From assembly GCA_031278575.1 (NCBI GenBank), contig JAITKD010000026.1, positions 1 through 6,146 of the forward strand: a DNA stretch of 6,146 nt, given 5' to 3'. The DNA is from Spirochaetaceae bacterium (lineage in GTDB: Bacteria; Spirochaetota; Spirochaetia; Treponematales; Breznakiellaceae). Both the position numbers and the translations under genes were made by a program. The notes beneath the pieces were generated by a model, which was not told the origin of the DNA, searched no databases, and was given only the letters and a program-made list of their open reading frames with translations. Of this stretch, positions 6,140 through 6,146 are shown piece by piece (within the stretch, counting starts at the first letter, position 1; the number at the start of each line of letters is the position of its first letter).

Positions 6140-6146
6140 CCGGAGC

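Noticed and set aside
1..6146. CRISPR array, tRNA, rRNA, insertion sequence ends or transposase.
   Set aside because: No regularly spaced repeats, no cloverleaf-like or rRNA sequence, and no transposase motifs or terminal inverted repeats were seen; the window is almost entirely accounted for by the three genes.

Overview
The window holds one compact three-gene operon on the + strand (157-6139), preceded by the apparent last 29 codons of an unrelated upstream gene (1-90) and a 66-base gap carrying a promoter. The three genes are joined by 4-base ATGA overlaps, so about 97% of the window is one translationally coupled unit. Nothing on the - strand looks like a real gene.

Gene 1 (825 aa) carries TerB_N and TerB_C domains behind an N-terminal region that I read as a catalytically dead SNF2/SF2 helicase lobe. 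Gene 2 (438 aa) is a P-loop ATPase of the BrxC/BrxD family (DUF2791) with intact Walker motifs. Gene 3 (731 aa) is an Lhr-like superfamily 2 DEAD/DEAH helicase, similar to the BrxHI helicase of type 2 BREX, with all core motifs intact. No methyltransferase, PglZ-type phosphatase, nuclease or other BREX core gene is present in the window. The set is best read as a predicted DNA-processing and probable anti-phage module: a scaffold or sensor (gene 1), a DNA-loading or signalling ATPase (gene 2) and a translocase/helicase (gene 3). TerB_N/TerB_C proteins next to ATPases and helicases have been noted in comparative genomics of tellurium-resistance-related domains, and brxD-brxHI pairs are known from BREX. 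The family content is therefore not wholly new. The dead-helicase/TerB fusion and the mechanism of the stand-alone triad are what deserve attention.

The main regulatory feature is a perfect extended -10 promoter (TGGTATAAT, 142-150), placed so close to the gene 1 ATG (157) that the transcript would be leaderless or nearly so. The upstream tail is about 43% GC and uses AT-rich codons, whereas the operon is clearly GC-richer, with heavy use of GGG, CCC, CGG and GAA codons. This points to a possible module boundary around 90-125.

Organism: a bacterium of moderately high GC whose coding sequence is full of G and C runs while lysine stays mostly AAA. The style reminds me of termite-gut treponemes (Spirochaetes), but this is a low-confidence guess from codon style only.
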